Program-made: the position numbers and the translations under genes | From: an uncultured Arcobacter sp. | Lineage (GTDB): Bacteria > Campylobacterota > Campylobacteria > Campylobacterales > Arcobacteraceae | Direction of reading: 5' to 3' | Length of the DNA stretch: 6,806 nucleotides | NCBI GenBank assembly: GCA_913062735.1 | Contig: CAJXWI010000140.1 | Span: 1-6,806, forward strand | The notes under the pieces: generated by a model | Database searches by the model: none | Seen by the model: the letters and a program-made list of their open reading frames with translations, nothing else | What the model was told of the DNA's origin: nothing | Shown here: one piece after another, positions 6,374-6,806 of the stretch | Layout: each line of letters starts with the position of its first letter | Position numbering within the stretch: the first letter of the stretch is position 1

Positions 6374-6430
6374 TCATAAATAAATATATCTAATTAATAG
6401 CCATACTAATTAGATAAGTGTTATTTATGA
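6374..6430. repeat. 57-bp nested inverted repeat (two 10-bp perfect arm pairs)
   Basis: The inner arms 6387-6396 (TATCTAATTA) and 6407-6416 (TAATTAGATA) are perfect inverted copies around a 10-nt centre. The outer arms 6374-6383 (TCATAAATAA) and 6421-6430 (TTATTTATGA) are also perfect inverted copies, separated from the inner arms by 3 and 4 nt. The outer right arm contains the stop codon of the enolase-family gene. As RNA this would be a long but AU-rich hairpin. No U-tract follows it on the minus strand, so it is not a standard intrinsic terminator. It could be an operator or an mRNA processing/stability element. Confidence 0.7.
6383..6388 (-). promoter_or_regulatory. Possible -10 element for the transporter genes
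   Basis: TATATT on the minus strand lies in the 92-bp gap before the binding-protein gene and would give a leader of roughly 40-50 nt. There is no good -35 hexamer at 17-18 nt. Campylobacterota sigma-70 promoters are known to conserve the -10 but often not the -35, so this does not rule it out. It overlaps the left inner arm of the inverted repeat. The region is so AT-rich that chance matches are easy. Confidence 0.3.
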
Positions 6431-6805
6431 TACAAATAACTCATTTGTTTTATAAGATTCAATCGCCTCCTCATCAAGTTCAATTCCTAAACCAAGACCT
6501 TTTGGTAAATATGCATAAGGTGCTTCAATTTTTAAGGGAGTTTTTAATAAATCATGTTCTCTTATTAATCTTCCAAATATATCACTAGGCCAAATACAAT
6601 TTTGCGTTGCGCTTACTTGGTGTACATACATAGCCTCTAAAATTCCTAAATCAATTTCACTTCCATGCCAAGAATACATATTTGCAGCATTTGCAATTAA
6701 GTCTTGTTGTTGAAACTTTGCAAGTCCTGCATTGAAATTAAAACCATCAGCTGATCTGTGGTTTAAAATATTAATAACATCATGAATTCTCTGACCTTGG
6801 TAAAT
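6425..6805 (-). CDS. Mandelate racemase / muconate lactonizing enzyme family protein (enolase superfamily), C-terminal part
   Basis: The frame is open from the window edge to the TAA at 6427-6425, showing the last 126 residues; full members are about 370-420, so two thirds lie outside. The visible piece covers the end of the catalytic (beta/alpha)7-beta barrel and the C-terminal tail. The ADGFNF strand at 19-24 and following helix match the late barrel strand, normally of the ADxVNI type. WHGSEIDLGILEA at 46-58 matches the late-barrel motif carrying the conserved glutamate (E50, comparable to Glu317 of mandelate racemase). The tail LPKGLGLGIELDEEAI at about 101-116 corresponds to the common P-x-GPGLGIExDEE ending. 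The family abstracts a proton alpha to a carboxylate, giving racemases, cycloisomerases and acid-sugar dehydratases. The metal ligands and the general bases are mostly outside the window, so the reaction cannot be assigned. Any in-frame ATG inside (such as at 6679) is internal. It precedes the transporter genes by 92 bp in the same direction. Confidence 0.85.
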   Translation of the reverse strand: MYQGQRIHDVINILNHRSADGFNFNAGLAKFQQQDLIANAANMYSWHGSEIDLGILEAMYVHQVSATQNCIWPSDIFGRLIREHDLLKTPLKIEAPYAYLPKGLGLGIELDEEAIESYKTNELFVS

Positions 6806-6806
6806 A

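Larger units (their letters stand above)
6333..6424. other. Only intergenic gap of note (92 bp)
   Basis: This is the only gap longer than 11 bp in the window. It holds most of the nested inverted repeat, the possible -10 element and the ribosome binding site of the binding-protein gene. I see no small gene, tRNA or other RNA gene in it. It may carry an internal promoter or a processing point that lets the binding-protein gene be expressed more strongly than the enolase-family gene. Confidence 0.6.

Noticed and set aside
6374..6430. Intrinsic transcription terminator
   Set aside because: The stems are AU-rich and no U-run follows on the transcribed strand, so Rho-independent termination is not supported.
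6425..6679. A complete small 84-residue gene starting at the ATG at 6679
   Set aside because: The same frame continues upstream to the window edge with good enolase-superfamily sequence (ADGFNF strand and helix), so this Met is internal to a longer protein.

Overview
The window is one strand of a tightly packed catabolic and uptake operon. All eight protein-coding genes read on the minus strand, so transcription runs from high to low coordinates, and both end genes are cut by the window edges. The DNA is very AT-rich, and codons favour A or T in the third position. The solute-binding protein has a simple Sec signal peptide and no lipobox, which fits a Gram-negative cell with a periplasm. Together with the general sequence style this suggests a member of the Campylobacterota close to Arcobacter. 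That placement is an impression from composition and protein style, not the result of a search.

Layout in the direction of transcription: (1) the C-terminal end of an enolase-superfamily enzyme (mandelate racemase / muconate lactonizing type), 6805-6425; (2) a 92-bp gap with a nested inverted repeat and a possible promoter; (3) a periplasmic sugar-type solute-binding protein, 6332-5106; (4, 5) two MalF/MalG-type permeases, 5103-4234 and 4234-3404; (6) a short-chain dehydrogenase/reductase, 3392-2595; (7) a MalK/UgpC-type ATPase, 2592-1519; (8) an unusual two-domain protein joining an NTF2/SnoaL-like domain to a RidA-like domain, 1509-616; (9) a creatininase-family metallohydrolase, 619 to beyond base 1. 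Genes from the binding protein onward are separated by at most 11 bp or overlap by 1-4 bp, so they are almost certainly co-transcribed.

Working model: the binding protein, two permeases and ATPase form a CUT1-type ABC importer for a carbohydrate or carbohydrate-like compound. The SDR gene lies between the permease and ATPase genes, so oxidation or reduction of a hydroxyl/keto group is probably part of using the imported compound. The enolase-superfamily enzyme (likely a dehydratase, cycloisomerase or epimerase acting on an acid), the creatininase-family hydrolase (a C-N amide or cyclic substrate) and the RidA-like protein (imine/enamine hydrolysis) would supply further steps. The substrate cannot be read from the sequence. 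Sugar acids, uronates, cyclitols, or nitrogen-containing sugar derivatives all fit.

The most unusual points are the NTF2-RidA fusion, the SDR whose glycine-rich cofactor motif has lost two of its three canonical glycines, the 57-bp nested inverted repeat ahead of the binding-protein gene, and an A7 slippery heptamer exactly at the overlap of the last two genes. No RNA genes, mobile elements or CRISPR arrays were seen, and no transcriptional regulator is encoded in the window.
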